Shown: positions 9,188-17,507 of the stretch, piece by piece
Layout: the number at the start of each line of letters is the position of its first letter
Position numbering within the stretch: the first letter of the stretch is position 1
Source of the DNA: Microbacterium thalli
GTDB taxonomy: Bacteria > Actinomycetota > Actinomycetes > Actinomycetales > Microbacteriaceae
Assembly (NCBI RefSeq): GCF_028737325.1
Contig: NZ_JAQZCH010000002.1
Span: 1-64,000 of the forward strand
DNA: 64,000 nucleotides
Direction of reading: 5' to 3'
Notes under the pieces: generated by a model
Database searches by the model: none
What the model was told of the DNA's origin: nothing
What the model saw: only the letters and a program-made list of their open reading frames with translations
Program-made: the position numbers and the translations under genes

Positions 9188-9961
9188 TCAGGTCCGGTCG
9201 GCGGGAACGGCGTCGAGCAGCGGCAGGTCCGCGGAGGTGACCAGACGCGACAGCACGGCGTGCTCGACCAGACGCGCACGTCGGTTGGTCGCGAGCTTGC
9301 CGACACCACCGCGCAGGCCGCGCACGCCCTCGCGGTCGAGCTTGTCGCAGACGTTATCGAGCTTGCGGTTGAAGGTGGTCAGCGGCCAGCCCAAGCGCTC
9401 TGCGGCCGCCGCCGAGGTCGGGACCTGGCTCGAACCGACCATCCCGCCGCGCAGGATCGGCTCGCACAGCGCGAGCAGCAGCAGGCGCTGGCTGGTGGTG
9501 AGCGCGACCGCGCCGACGGTCGTGGTGCCCACATGCTCATCGGCGGTGCGGGGGAAGCTGTCGCGGACGGTGAAGCGTGCGCCGTCGGTGTGCACCGTCA
9601 GCTCGTAGGTGTAGGCGCCCGCCGTGAACATCACCACGAGGGCGGGGAAGACCAGCGGCACGCGGGCGCCGGGACCGAGCACCGCTTGGTAGGCGCCGTC
9701 CGGGGTCGCGAGGCTGACGGAGATCGACTGCCCCGTGTTCGAGAGCCACCACAGCCCGTGCTCGGCATCGATCGCCAGGAGTCGGCGGTGCAGATAGGGG
9801 TTGGTGTCGATGACGAGGTCGGCGTCGCGGCCGATGGCGTACGTGTCGCCGGCCTGCGGCCGGAACCACTCGCCGCAGAACTCGATCGACACCGTCTCGG
9901 GCTGTGCGGCGTCGTCGCCGTCGCGCTCGTGCTCGCTCGTTGCGTCGTCTGTGGTGGTCAT
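9188..9961 (-). CDS. FHA-like domain protein with C-terminal helix-turn-helix-like region
   Basis: This is the last gene of the ten-gene signalling unit (257 aa). Residues about 25-120 form an FHA-like domain: it keeps YAIGRDADL and a histidine in PYLHRR, but the conserved Ser before that His is replaced and the usual STNG is SNTG, so phosphothreonine binding may be altered. Residues about 160-250 (LTTSQRLLLLALCEP, then AAAERLGWPLTTFNRKLDNV) look like a winged-helix or HTH domain. I infer a signal-dependent transcription factor or adaptor. ATG 9961 overlaps the pseudokinase stop by ATGA, so the two are translationally coupled. The frame runs to 10246, but that extension overlaps the previous gene. 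Confidence 0.75.
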   Translation of the reverse strand: MTTTDDATSEHERDGDDAAQPETVSIEFCGEWFRPQAGDTYAIGRDADLVIDTNPYLHRRLLAIDAEHGLWWLSNTGQSISVSLATPDGAYQAVLGPGARVPLVFPALVVMFTAGAYTYELTVHTDGARFTVRDSFPRTADEHVGTTTVGAVALTTSQRLLLLALCEPILRGGMVGSSQVPTSAAAAERLGWPLTTFNRKLDNVCDKLDREGVRGLRGGVGKLATNRRARLVEHAVLSRLVTSADLPLLDAVPADRT

Positions 9962-11469
9962 GGGGCCCCTCCGATGAGGATCGTTGCTGCGGTCGCCGCG
10001 GCGCCGAGGACGAGGACGCCCCCGCCGACGACGGCGATGATCGTCGCTGTGCCGCGACGGCGACGCCGCGCGGGAGCGCCGGATGCCTGGCGCACCGGCG
10101 CATCGACGCGGGTACGGACCACCGGCGTCGGCGCTACCGCCTCGCGGACGCGGTAGCGCTCGCCGCCGCCATCCGGAACCGACGCCTGCCGCGCCGTGTC
10201 GAGACGCCCCCGCACGATCCGGTCCTTCGCCTGCCGGCGGACCCACACCGTCTCGGGCTCGGCGCGACCGACCGAATCATCCGCCTCGACGGGGGCCGCG
10301 GACGGGACGGCTGCCGGTCCGGGCTCGTCGGCCTCGGTCGCGCGGCTCGACAGCCGGGTGTGCTCGTCGTCGGCGGGCTCGTGCCGGGCAGAGAGGACGG
10401 TGTGGTCGGCCTCTGGTGCTCCGTGACGGGTCGACAGGCGCGTGTGGTCGGCGTCGGAAGCGTCGTGCCGAGTCGACAAACGGGTGTGCTCGTCCTCCGT
10501 CGCGGTGTCGCGCCGGGTGGAGAGGACGGTGTGGTCGTCCGTCGCGGTGTCGCGCCGGGTGGACAGGACGGTGTGGTCGTCGGTCGCGGTGTCGCGCCGG
10601 GTGGAGAGGACGGTGTGGTCGTCCGTCGCGGTGTCGCGCCGGATGGACAGGACCGTGTGGTCGTCGCCGGCGTCGAGCGTGCCATCGGGATCGCGGATGT
10701 CGAGGTGGGTGAGCGGCAGGTGCAGCGCCACCTCGACGCCCTGCAGCGCCCGCGCGAACTCCGCGGCCGTCGGCCCGCCCCCGGCGCGGGTGCGCTCGAG
10801 GACGTCGAGCACGAGTGCCTCGAGGTCGGCCGGTACGGCGTCCTCGGACGGCAGGGCGCTCTCGGCCTCGGCGATGGGCCGACCCGTCAGCAGCTCGGAT
10901 GCCGCGACGGCGAGGCCATGCACGTCGACCGCGCGCGCGGCGGCATCCGGGTCCACTCGCCGCGGGGTGAGGGCATCGGCGTCGAAGCCGATAAGCGCGG
11001 GCCACCCGTAGTCGGTGGTCAGGACGTTCTCGATCGCGACGCGGCCGTGGACGAGGCCGCTGCGGTGCGCGCTCTCGACCGCGCCGCTGAGCTGGATCAC
11101 CAGGCGCAGGGTGTCGGCGACGGTCGGGACCTGCCGTTCGGTGGTCTCGGCCAGGTCCGCACGCGAGCAGTACTCCATGACCACGTAAGGGCGTCCGTCA
11201 GGTGCGACACCGCCGCCGTGCACCGTCGCGATCGCCGGGTGGACGGACAGGGTGACGAGGCGCTGGAGCGAGGCCTCGATCTCGGCGCGGTCGCCGTCAC
11301 CGACGGCGTCGCGCCGGGCCTTCACGACCACCGGATGCCGCCGCCCGGCGTCACGGTAGAGGTGGACGTCCGCGCGCGGGCTGGTCGAGAGCAACCGGTC
11401 CACCTCGCGGTCGTTCAGCTCGATCGGCGCGGCAGGGCTGTCGTGCGCCCGCCGACGGAGCTCAGCCAC
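9958..11469 (-). CDS. tail-anchored pseudokinase with eight threonine-containing repeats
   Basis: A protein-kinase fold at about residues 20-230 keeps the ATP-anchoring Lys (VVVK, K50) and DGRPYVVMEYC, but lacks the catalytic machinery. The Gly-rich loop is STSPRADV, the HRDxKxxN loop is HGRVAIEN (141-148, Asp and Lys lost) and DFG is GFD (161-163). Residues about 269-375 hold eight 14-residue repeats of the type DDHTVLSTRRDTAT. A basic stretch and a C-terminal transmembrane helix end the protein without an extracellular domain. It resembles the active kinase encoded at 24450-25595 and is probably a duplicate. GTG 11469 overlaps the phosphatase stop by 8 nt. I infer a scaffold or kinase-regulating role. 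Confidence 0.83.
   Translation of the reverse strand: MAELRRRAHDSPAAPIELNDREVDRLLSTSPRADVHLYRDAGRRHPVVVKARRDAVGDGDRAEIEASLQRLVTLSVHPAIATVHGGGVAPDGRPYVVMEYCSRADLAETTERQVPTVADTLRLVIQLSGAVESAHRSGLVHGRVAIENVLTTDYGWPALIGFDADALTPRRVDPDAAARAVDVHGLAVAASELLTGRPIAEAESALPSEDAVPADLEALVLDVLERTRAGGGPTAAEFARALQGVEVALHLPLTHLDIRDPDGTLDAGDDHTVLSIRRDTATDDHTVLSTRRDTATDDHTVLSTRRDTATDDHTVLSTRRDTATEDEHTRLSTRHDASDADHTRLSTRHGAPEADHTVLSARHEPADDEHTRLSSRATEADEPGPAAVPSAAPVEADDSVGRAEPETVWVRRQAKDRIVRGRLDTARQASVPDGGGERYRVREAVAPTPVVRTRVDAPVRQASGAPARRRRRGTATIIAVVGGGVLVLGAAATAATILIGGAP
10330..10668 (-). repeat. eight tandem repeats in the pseudokinase gene (42-bp unit)
   Basis: Four nearly identical 42-bp units begin at 10501, 10543, 10585 and 10627 and run to 10668. 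Four more diverged units continue to about 10330. Each encodes 14 residues centred on HTVLS or HTRLS. The unit is a multiple of three, so gain or loss of copies keeps the frame. Confidence 0.9.
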
Positions 11470-12316
11470 GGGTGCTCCGGCGCCGCTCGGAGCGGGCGGT
11501 CGCGACCTCGACGGTCGCGGTGACCGACTCGCTGTTCATGATCCCACCGGTGGTCTCTTCCAACCGCGGGCTGATGCCCCCGGCGATGACGTCCAACACG
11601 ATGGTGCTGATGTTGTCGCGACCACCGTGCGCGAGCGCCTGCGCCACGAGCGACTGCGCGGTCTGCGCGGGCGACCCGCCCATCATGAGCCCTGCGCGCA
11701 AGGCCTCGTCGGAGATCTCGCCGGTCAGGCCGTCCGAGCACACCACGATGCGCTCACCGGTGACGATCGGGATGAGCCAGAAATCCGCGCGGCTGCGCTC
11801 GCCGCCGATGGCACGCGTGATGACGTTGCGACCTTCGTAGGTCGACATCTGCTCGCGCGTGAGCTGACCCGCGTCGACGAGCTCCTGGGCGACGGAATGG
11901 TCGATCGTCAGTTGCTCGAGCCGCTCCGCGAGCAGCCGGTACACCCGAGAGTCGCCGACGTTGACGATGAGCCAGCGGCGCGTGCCGTCCTGCTGCACGG
12001 CGACGACGCCCGAGAGCGTCGACCCGGCCCCGCGCTGGGTGCCCGAGGCGATGCCGGCGACGGCGGAGTGTGCGCGTTCCACCGCGTCGGCGACCTCTTC
12101 GGGTCGCAGATCGTCACGGCCGACGAACGCATGGAAGGCCTCAATGACCGCGGCCGATGCGCGGTCGCCGGCCTCGTGCCCGCCCATGCCGTCCGCGACG
12201 ATGAACACCGGGTACTCCGCGAGCAGCGAGTCCTCGTTCACCGACCGGCGCCGGCCGGTGTCGGTGCGGGCGCCGCTGGTGACGTGGACGTCGATCGGAG
12301 GAGGCGCGCTCGTCAT
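11462..12316 (-). CDS. PP2C-type protein Ser/Thr phosphatase
   Basis: This is a soluble metal-dependent phosphatase (284 aa) that presumably reverses the action of the locus kinase. PPM motifs in order are RRSVNEDS near the N-terminus, FIVADGMGGHEAG (metal-binding Asp and Gly), VNVGDSRVYRL, ITRAIG, VCSDGLTGEISDE and GGRDNISTIVLD with the last metal-binding Asp. All key acidic residues are present, so it should be active. It lacks the transmembrane and extracellular part of mycobacterial PstP. Its start overlaps the previous stop by ATGA (12313-12316) and its stop overlaps the pseudokinase start. Confidence 0.93.
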   Translation of the reverse strand: MTSAPPPIDVHVTSGARTDTGRRRSVNEDSLLAEYPVFIVADGMGGHEAGDRASAAVIEAFHAFVGRDDLRPEEVADAVERAHSAVAGIASGTQRGAGSTLSGVVAVQQDGTRRWLIVNVGDSRVYRLLAERLEQLTIDHSVAQELVDAGQLTREQMSTYEGRNVITRAIGGERSRADFWLIPIVTGERIVVCSDGLTGEISDEALRAGLMMGGSPAQTAQSLVAQALAHGGRDNISTIVLDVIAGGISPRLEETTGGIMNSESVTATVEVATARSERRRSTRG

Positions 12317-13596
12317 TCGCCCTCGACGAGGTGCAGTTCGGCGTCGCCGAGATGGAACACGTCGGTGACGACGGCGGAGCCCGACACCTCGCTCTCGTCC
12401 GCGCCGACGAACACGCCGTTCGTCGAGGCGAGATCGGTGATGCGCCAGCCCTCGGGGGTGCGGCGCAGCAGAGCGTGGGTCTTCGAGATCGTCCGGGTGA
12501 CGTCGTCGATCGGCACCGGCTGCGCCTCGGGCGCCGCGGCGGGGGCGAGGGGGTTGCGTCCGAGGACGGCGACATCCGATGCCAACACGACGGTCGTGCC
12601 ATCCGGCAGCCGGAGGCTCGCCTGCGGACCGCGACGCGCCGCAAGGACGGTGCGCTCGTCGAGGTCGTCGGCCGGAACGGCGGCGGGCGTGGGCGCGGCG
12701 ACCGGGGCGGCGGCGACGGGGGCGGCCGCGGGAGCGGCGGCCGGTGCCGACACCCAGGGCTGCGGTGCGGCGGGGGCCGCCGCAGGCTCAGCGGGCGGCG
12801 GCGGCGGTGCCCACGGGCTGGCGCTCACCGGCTCGGCTGCGGCAGGCGGGGGCGGCGGTGCGTCGCTCGCGGCCGGGAAGGCGGGCGGGGGAGCGAACGG
12901 TCCGGACCCCGGGGCGGCTGCGGCCGGCGGCGGTGACGAGGTGGTGGAGGAGGATGCCGGCGGCGTCGGGACATCCGCGACGGCAGCGGTTCCGCGGCGG
13001 AACGGGCCCTCGGCTGCGGCGGTCTCCGTGCCGCGCCACTGCGCCGAGCCCCAGCCGACGATGCTCGCCCACACCGGGAAGAGCAGGACGCCGAGCACCG
13101 TGTAGGCCGTACCGAGGCCGAAGCCGCGGTTCACGGCACGGAGCATGCGCACCTCGAGGATGACGACGAACACCGCGAAGGCGAGCCAGATGAGCGCCGG
13201 GATGATGACGGCGGCGGCGAGAGCGCCGGCGGCACTGCCCGCGTCACCGCCGAAGCCGGCGTTCAGCGCGGCGGCCGTGAAGAGACCAGCGATGACCGTG
13301 CTGATGATGCCGACGAGGATGGCGCCGCCGGCGAGGACGGCCGCCCACCATCCGCGCATGCCGGCGAGGACGAACAGCTCCCAGATGTTCAGGACCGGCA
13401 CCCACGCCTTCCACGGGGTGACGCCGACCTTGCGGAACACGGCGGTGAGCGCGAGAGCGGTCCAGACGTAGACGCCGATGCCGAGCAGAGTCTGCACGAT
13501 CGACGCGACGGCCAGGGCGCCGGGGTCGACACCGCTCGAACCGCCGAGCGCGATGAGTGCGGCCGCGAGCTCCTGCGACCGGATGTGTGCCGTCAC
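12313..13596 (-). CDS. membrane protein with DUF5684-like N-terminus and C-terminal FHA domain
   Basis: The N-terminal half (about 1-200) has four or more hydrophobic helices with the pattern VTPWKAWVPVLNIWELF, as in DUF5684-type membrane proteins. A long Pro/Ala linker (about 205-310) follows. Just before the FHA domain is the sequence DERTVLAARRG (about 311-321). The FHA domain (about 330-425) keeps VLGRNP, ISKTHALL and TDLASTNGVFV, so phosphothreonine binding is likely. The motif-plus-FHA layout recalls GarA/OdhI, where a phosphorylated N-terminal Thr folds back on its own FHA domain. That parallel is inference. The stop overlaps the phosphatase start. Confidence 0.85.
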   Translation of the reverse strand: MTAHIRSQELAAALIALGGSSGVDPGALAVASIVQTLLGIGVYVWTALALTAVFRKVGVTPWKAWVPVLNIWELFVLAGMRGWWAAVLAGGAILVGIISTVIAGLFTAAALNAGFGGDAGSAAGALAAAVIIPALIWLAFAVFVVILEVRMLRAVNRGFGLGTAYTVLGVLLFPVWASIVGWGSAQWRGTETAAAEGPFRRGTAAVADVPTPPASSSTTSSPPPAAAAPGSGPFAPPPAFPAASDAPPPPPAAAEPVSASPWAPPPPPAEPAAAPAAPQPWVSAPAAAPAAAPVAAAPVAAPTPAAVPADDLDERTVLAARRGPQASLRLPDGTTVVLASDVAVLGRNPLAPAAAPEAQPVPIDDVTRTISKTHALLRRTPEGWRITDLASTNGVFVGADESEVSGSAVVTDVFHLGDAELHLVEGE

Positions 13597-13650
13597 CTGT
13601 TGTTCTCCTGCCCTCTCGGCTGTGCGCCGCTCCGGGCGCCGCGTGCCACC

Positions 13651-16155
13651 TTAGCGATCCCGCCGCGTGCGCGGCATCCGCTTGCGCGGACCGGCGCTGT
13701 GCTCGCGGTGCAGCAGCGAACGCAGCGACACCCGCGCGCGCACCCGCGCCCACCATCCCAGGCCCTCGTCGAACCGCGAGCGCTCGGCGTCGACGAGCTC
13801 CCAGAAGCGCTCGCTCTCCGAAGCGTCGGGCGCGGTCACGTCGAAGACGGAGCGGTCGGCCCACGTGGCGAGTTGCACCGCGTTCGGTGTCGCACCGTAG
13901 GCGGTCGCGAGCTCCTGGCGGGTGTGCGACCGGGGCGCGAGGCGACCGTGATCGATCGCCGCGTCGACGAACTCCTGCCATCCGCCCGTGAACCGCTCGA
14001 CGGGATCGTCCGCGCTGCGCCGTGCGCGCCGACGGAGCAGCTTGACCAGCACGATCAACGCGAACGGACCGAACAGCAGCAGCACGGCCAGCAGCGACAG
14101 TCCGCCGACGCGCAGTGCCGTCCACAGTGCGGTGAGGTCGCGCGTCGCGGTGGTGTCGTCGTCCGGGCGCTGCCCGCCGTCGCTGGGGTTCGCGTCGGCG
14201 GGGAGCACCGTCTCGGCCTGCTCCTGGCGGACATCCGTCGGGATCTTCGGGTCCTGCCGCTGCTGGACATCCGGCGAGGGGAACACCGCGTGCTGCGGGG
14301 TCACGTCGACGGGCACCCAGGTCGCGTCGCTTCCGCGTACCTCGATCCAGGCGGCCAGATCACCTGCGGTGCAGTCGCCGTCGACACAGGTCGACAGCGT
14401 CTCGTCACGGGAGTCGAGGCGGGCGCCGACCACGATGCGGGCGTCGAACCCGAGCCGATCCGCGATCATCATCGCCGCCACGGCGAACTGCTCATCGTCT
14501 CCGATGCCGGCGACCAGGAGCGCGTCGTCGTCACCGCCGACCTCGTTCTGGCGGGTCAGCAGGTCGGCGAAAAGCTGCTCGATGCGGTCGGTCGAATGCC
14601 CGGCGCGACTCGGCTGGAAGGCGTAGTCGCCGAGATCGCTCATCCACGAGGGAGGGTTGGCTTCGTCGACGGTCAGAGCATGGCTGAGGAACCCGCGGGC
14701 CCGCAGCCGCTCGATGAGCGTCTCCAGGGCCGGACCTCCCGTCGAGGCCTCCTGGGCGTCGACCCAGGCGATGAGGCTCGGCGGAACGAGCTCATCGGCC
14801 AGCGACGGGCCGGTGCGCGCGGGCTCGAGCGAACCGAGCGCGGCGGAGCTCGCGGCGACAGCGGCCTCGTGACGGTAGGCGGCACCGGCGCTCAGCCCCG
14901 GCTCGCCGAGCTGAACGGCGGCGCTCGTCTCGGCGTTGTAGTAGAAGCCGTCGGCAAGGGCGGCGGCGTCGCCGGCGACGAAATCCAGCGAGGTGACCGA
15001 CCCGATGGTCGGCATCCAGACGCCGTCGTACGCCTCGATCGAGATCTGCGCGGTCCCGACGGCCGTGCCGGACGGCGCGACCAGCGCGGACGGCACGCGC
15101 GAGAACGCGGTGCGCGGGTCGCCGGGTGCGGCATCCGGATCCACCACGCGGGCGAAACGTCCGTCGTAGAAGGGAAGCGTCGCCAGGCGCACCCGGTCGG
15201 CCGCTTCCGGCGCCTCGACCCGGAACAGCGTCTGGTCGAAGCGGTCATCCGCGAACGACGCGCGGTACTGGCCGAGCGGGCTGAGCGCTGCGGCGAGCTC
15301 GAGCCGGGGATCCACGTCGGAGCGCAACACCTCGCGGGGCTGTCCGGCCAACGCCCCCGGGGCGGCGACGCCCGCGATGACGACGGCCGCGGCGACCATG
15401 CCGGCAGCCGTCGCCACCCGTCCCGTGAGGCCGCGCAGCGGACGACCGTTCGAACGGATGCCGGTCGCGGCGGCCGCCGTCGCGATGGCGCGCCGACGGT
15501 CCGACAGGGTGCGCCACACGACGGCGACGAGGGCGGCGACGACGGCGGCCATACCGACGATCGCCTCGCGCGGGATGACGAGGGGACCGAGGACGAGGGG
15601 AGCCTGCAGCGCCGTCGCACCGAACGCGACGCCGAACACGGTGGGCAGCAGGGTCGCCGCAACCGCGAGCGGCCACAGCCGACCGCCGCGCCAGGCGAGC
15701 GACAGCGCCGCCACGGGGACGGCCAGGAACACCAGCAGGGCCGGCGCGAGCGTGGTCTGGTAGCTGCCGAGGGGAAGATCGAGGGTGAGAAGATCCTTCC
15801 ACCCCGTGACCGGGGCGGTCAGCACTCCCCGGAAGCCCTGCAGCGCCTGGGGCAGCGAGCCGAGCATCGACGGCGCAGCGATCGGAAGCCCCAGGACGAC
15901 GTACGCGCCGAGCGTGGCGGCGGCCAGCCACCAACCGTTCCAGCGCCATCGCAGACCGGCGGCGGCGATGGCGTGTCCGGCAGCTGCCGCGACGACGACG
16001 AGAACGATGAACGAGACGCTGCGGTAGATCGGCCACGCCGCGACGGCCCCGACCGCGATCGCGAGGTCGAGTACGGCGGCTTGCGCCGCGAGGAAGCGCA
16101 GCTGCACGCGCGAGGTGCGGCGCGCACGCAGGTCTCGTCGGGCGGGCGCGCTCAC
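13651..16155 (-). CDS. TgpA-like membrane protein with degenerate transglutaminase fold
   Basis: This is a membrane protein of the DUF3488/transglutaminase type (834 aa). Several N-terminal helices (about 20-230) and one near 665-690 flank an extracytoplasmic transglutaminase-like domain (about 510-625). The core has lost its catalytic residues: the Cys position is Asp554 (GDDEQFA), the His position is Ala601 (AAWIEV), and only the Asp of VPVDVTP (Asp617) remains. It is therefore probably a binding or structural domain. GTG 16155 was chosen because it overlaps the DUF58 stop by GTGA; the open frame to 16344 reads through the DUF58 gene. MoxR-DUF58-transglutaminase trios are common, but their function is poorly known. 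Confidence 0.85.
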   Translation of the reverse strand: MSAPARRDLRARRTSRVQLRFLAAQAAVLDLAIAVGAVAAWPIYRSVSFIVLVVVAAAAGHAIAAAGLRWRWNGWWLAAATLGAYVVLGLPIAAPSMLGSLPQALQGFRGVLTAPVTGWKDLLTLDLPLGSYQTTLAPALLVFLAVPVAALSLAWRGGRLWPLAVAATLLPTVFGVAFGATALQAPLVLGPLVIPREAIVGMAAVVAALVAVVWRTLSDRRRAIATAAAATGIRSNGRPLRGLTGRVATAAGMVAAAVVIAGVAAPGALAGQPREVLRSDVDPRLELAAALSPLGQYRASFADDRFDQTLFRVEAPEAADRVRLATLPFYDGRFARVVDPDAAPGDPRTAFSRVPSALVAPSGTAVGTAQISIEAYDGVWMPTIGSVTSLDFVAGDAAALADGFYYNAETSAAVQLGEPGLSAGAAYRHEAAVAASSAALGSLEPARTGPSLADELVPPSLIAWVDAQEASTGGPALETLIERLRARGFLSHALTVDEANPPSWMSDLGDYAFQPSRAGHSTDRIEQLFADLLTRQNEVGGDDDALLVAGIGDDEQFAVAAMMIADRLGFDARIVVGARLDSRDETLSTCVDGDCTAGDLAAWIEVRGSDATWVPVDVTPQHAVFPSPDVQQRQDPKIPTDVRQEQAETVLPADANPSDGGQRPDDDTTATRDLTALWTALRVGGLSLLAVLLLFGPFALIVLVKLLRRRARRSADDPVERFTGGWQEFVDAAIDHGRLAPRSHTRQELATAYGATPNAVQLATWADRSVFDVTAPDASESERFWELVDAERSRFDEGLGWWARVRARVSLRSLLHREHSAGPRKRMPRTRRDR

Positions 16156-17507
16156 GACTGCGCCGCCCGGGCGAGAAGCTGGCGCAGATCGTCGAGCAGA
16201 CCGATCGAGAGGACCGACATCGATCCGAGGCGGGTGAACCGGGGCTCGGCATCGAGCGCGCACGTCACGGCGATCACGCCGACGTCGGCGGGGAAGGCGA
16301 GGGCTGCCGACTGCAGCTGCGCGGGAGTCAGGGTCGAACCGCACACGAGGAAGGCGATCGAGACGTCGGGATGACTCTCGGCCGCGAGCGAAGCGGCATC
16401 CCGCAGCGGGCTGACATGCTCGGTGCGCTCGACACCCGCGAGGTCGTCGAGCAGGGTGCGCGAGGTGATCGTGGTGAGCTCGCGGATGGTCCGCACGCGG
16501 CGACGGGCGAACTCGGGGACGTCGCCGCCGACGACCACGTCGACGTCGCGTCCGTCGCGGATGCCGCGGACGCCGAGCGACGCCGCCGCGCTGACGGCGA
16601 GCTCGAACTCATCGTCGGAGGCGTATTCGTCGTCACCGAGCGCGAGCGCGATGACCATCCGGCTGCGGCGCGTCTCTTCGTACTGCCGGACCATGAGGGT
16701 TCCGGTCTTCGCTGTCGACTTCCAGTGGATCTGGCGCTGCGAATCCCCGGGCACGTAGGGCCGGATCGCGTGGAACGAGAAGTCGGCGTCGACGATCGTG
16801 CGCGAGGCGCTGCCTTCGAGATCGCGCACGAAGCCAGTGGTGGTGCTGCGCAACGCGGTCGTCACCGGATGAATGTAGAGAGTGTGGATGTCGTCCCACG
16901 TGCCCTCGCGCTTGAGGATGCCCAACGGATCGCCGCGGACGGTGCGGGCCGGGCCGACCGTGATGATGCCGCGGCGATGGGTGGGCACGATGACCTGTTC
17001 GGTGTGCTGGTGGCCGTGGCGCAGCAGCGGGATGTGCACGTCGACGATGCCGTCGCCCACCGGCACGTCGATGCGGCCGGGGAGAGCAGGAGCAGTGCCG
17101 ACGTTGGTGACGACGAGTGTGCCCTCGACCTGCGTGCCGGCGACGACGCGATCGTGCTCGAGCTGCAGGTCGACGTCGTACGCGCGGGCGCTGAAGAGGA
17201 ACGGCACCGACAGTGCCAGCAGCACGAGCGCCACGACACCCGCGGCGACGAACTCGATGAGTCCGAACGCGAGACCGATGCCGAGCCCGGCGACCGCGGC
17301 GACGACCATGAGCCATCCCGCGACCGTTACCGTCTCGGCGATCCACCGCCCCGTCGCGACGGCGGCTCGCCGCAGCCGGCGCCACGACTGCACGCCGCGC
17401 ACCGCGAGCACGGTGGTCCGGCCCGTCGTGCCGAACCGGGTGCGCGCGAAACCCGTGCCGTCGGCGACCGACGTCCGGGTCAGGCGAGACTCGGTGTTGA
17501 AGCTCAC
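16152..17507 (-). CDS. DUF58 domain protein (MoxR partner)
   Basis: Two adjacent hydrophobic helices (about 60-110) anchor a cytoplasmic or surface DUF58 domain. The family signature is seen in RPYVPGDSQRQIHWKSTA near residue 250, followed by a VWA-like fold (MVIALALGDDEY). It has 451 residues. DUF58 proteins are nearly always encoded next to MoxR ATPases and are thought to be their clients or effectors. GTG 17507 overlaps the moxR stop by GTGA, and its own stop overlaps the next start in the same way, which predicts matched expression of the three proteins. Confidence 0.9.
   Translation of the reverse strand: MSFNTESRLTRTSVADGTGFARTRFGTTGRTTVLAVRGVQSWRRLRRAAVATGRWIAETVTVAGWLMVVAAVAGLGIGLAFGLIEFVAAGVVALVLLALSVPFLFSARAYDVDLQLEHDRVVAGTQVEGTLVVTNVGTAPALPGRIDVPVGDGIVDVHIPLLRHGHQHTEQVIVPTHRRGIITVGPARTVRGDPLGILKREGTWDDIHTLYIHPVTTALRSTTTGFVRDLEGSASRTIVDADFSFHAIRPYVPGDSQRQIHWKSTAKTGTLMVRQYEETRRSRMVIALALGDDEYASDDEFELAVSAAASLGVRGIRDGRDVDVVVGGDVPEFARRRVRTIRELTTITSRTLLDDLAGVERTEHVSPLRDAASLAAESHPDVSIAFLVCGSTLTPAQLQSAALAFPADVGVIAVTCALDAEPRFTRLGSMSVLSIGLLDDLRQLLARAAQS

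Noticed and set aside
10501-10668. CRISPR-like array
   Set aside because: The repeats are contiguous, without unique spacers, in frame inside a gene, and encode a peptide repeat.
13585-16374. A 929-codon open frame opposite the transglutaminase-fold gene
   Set aside because: Low-complexity antisense translation without domains; the minus-strand gene has clear homology and coupled starts.
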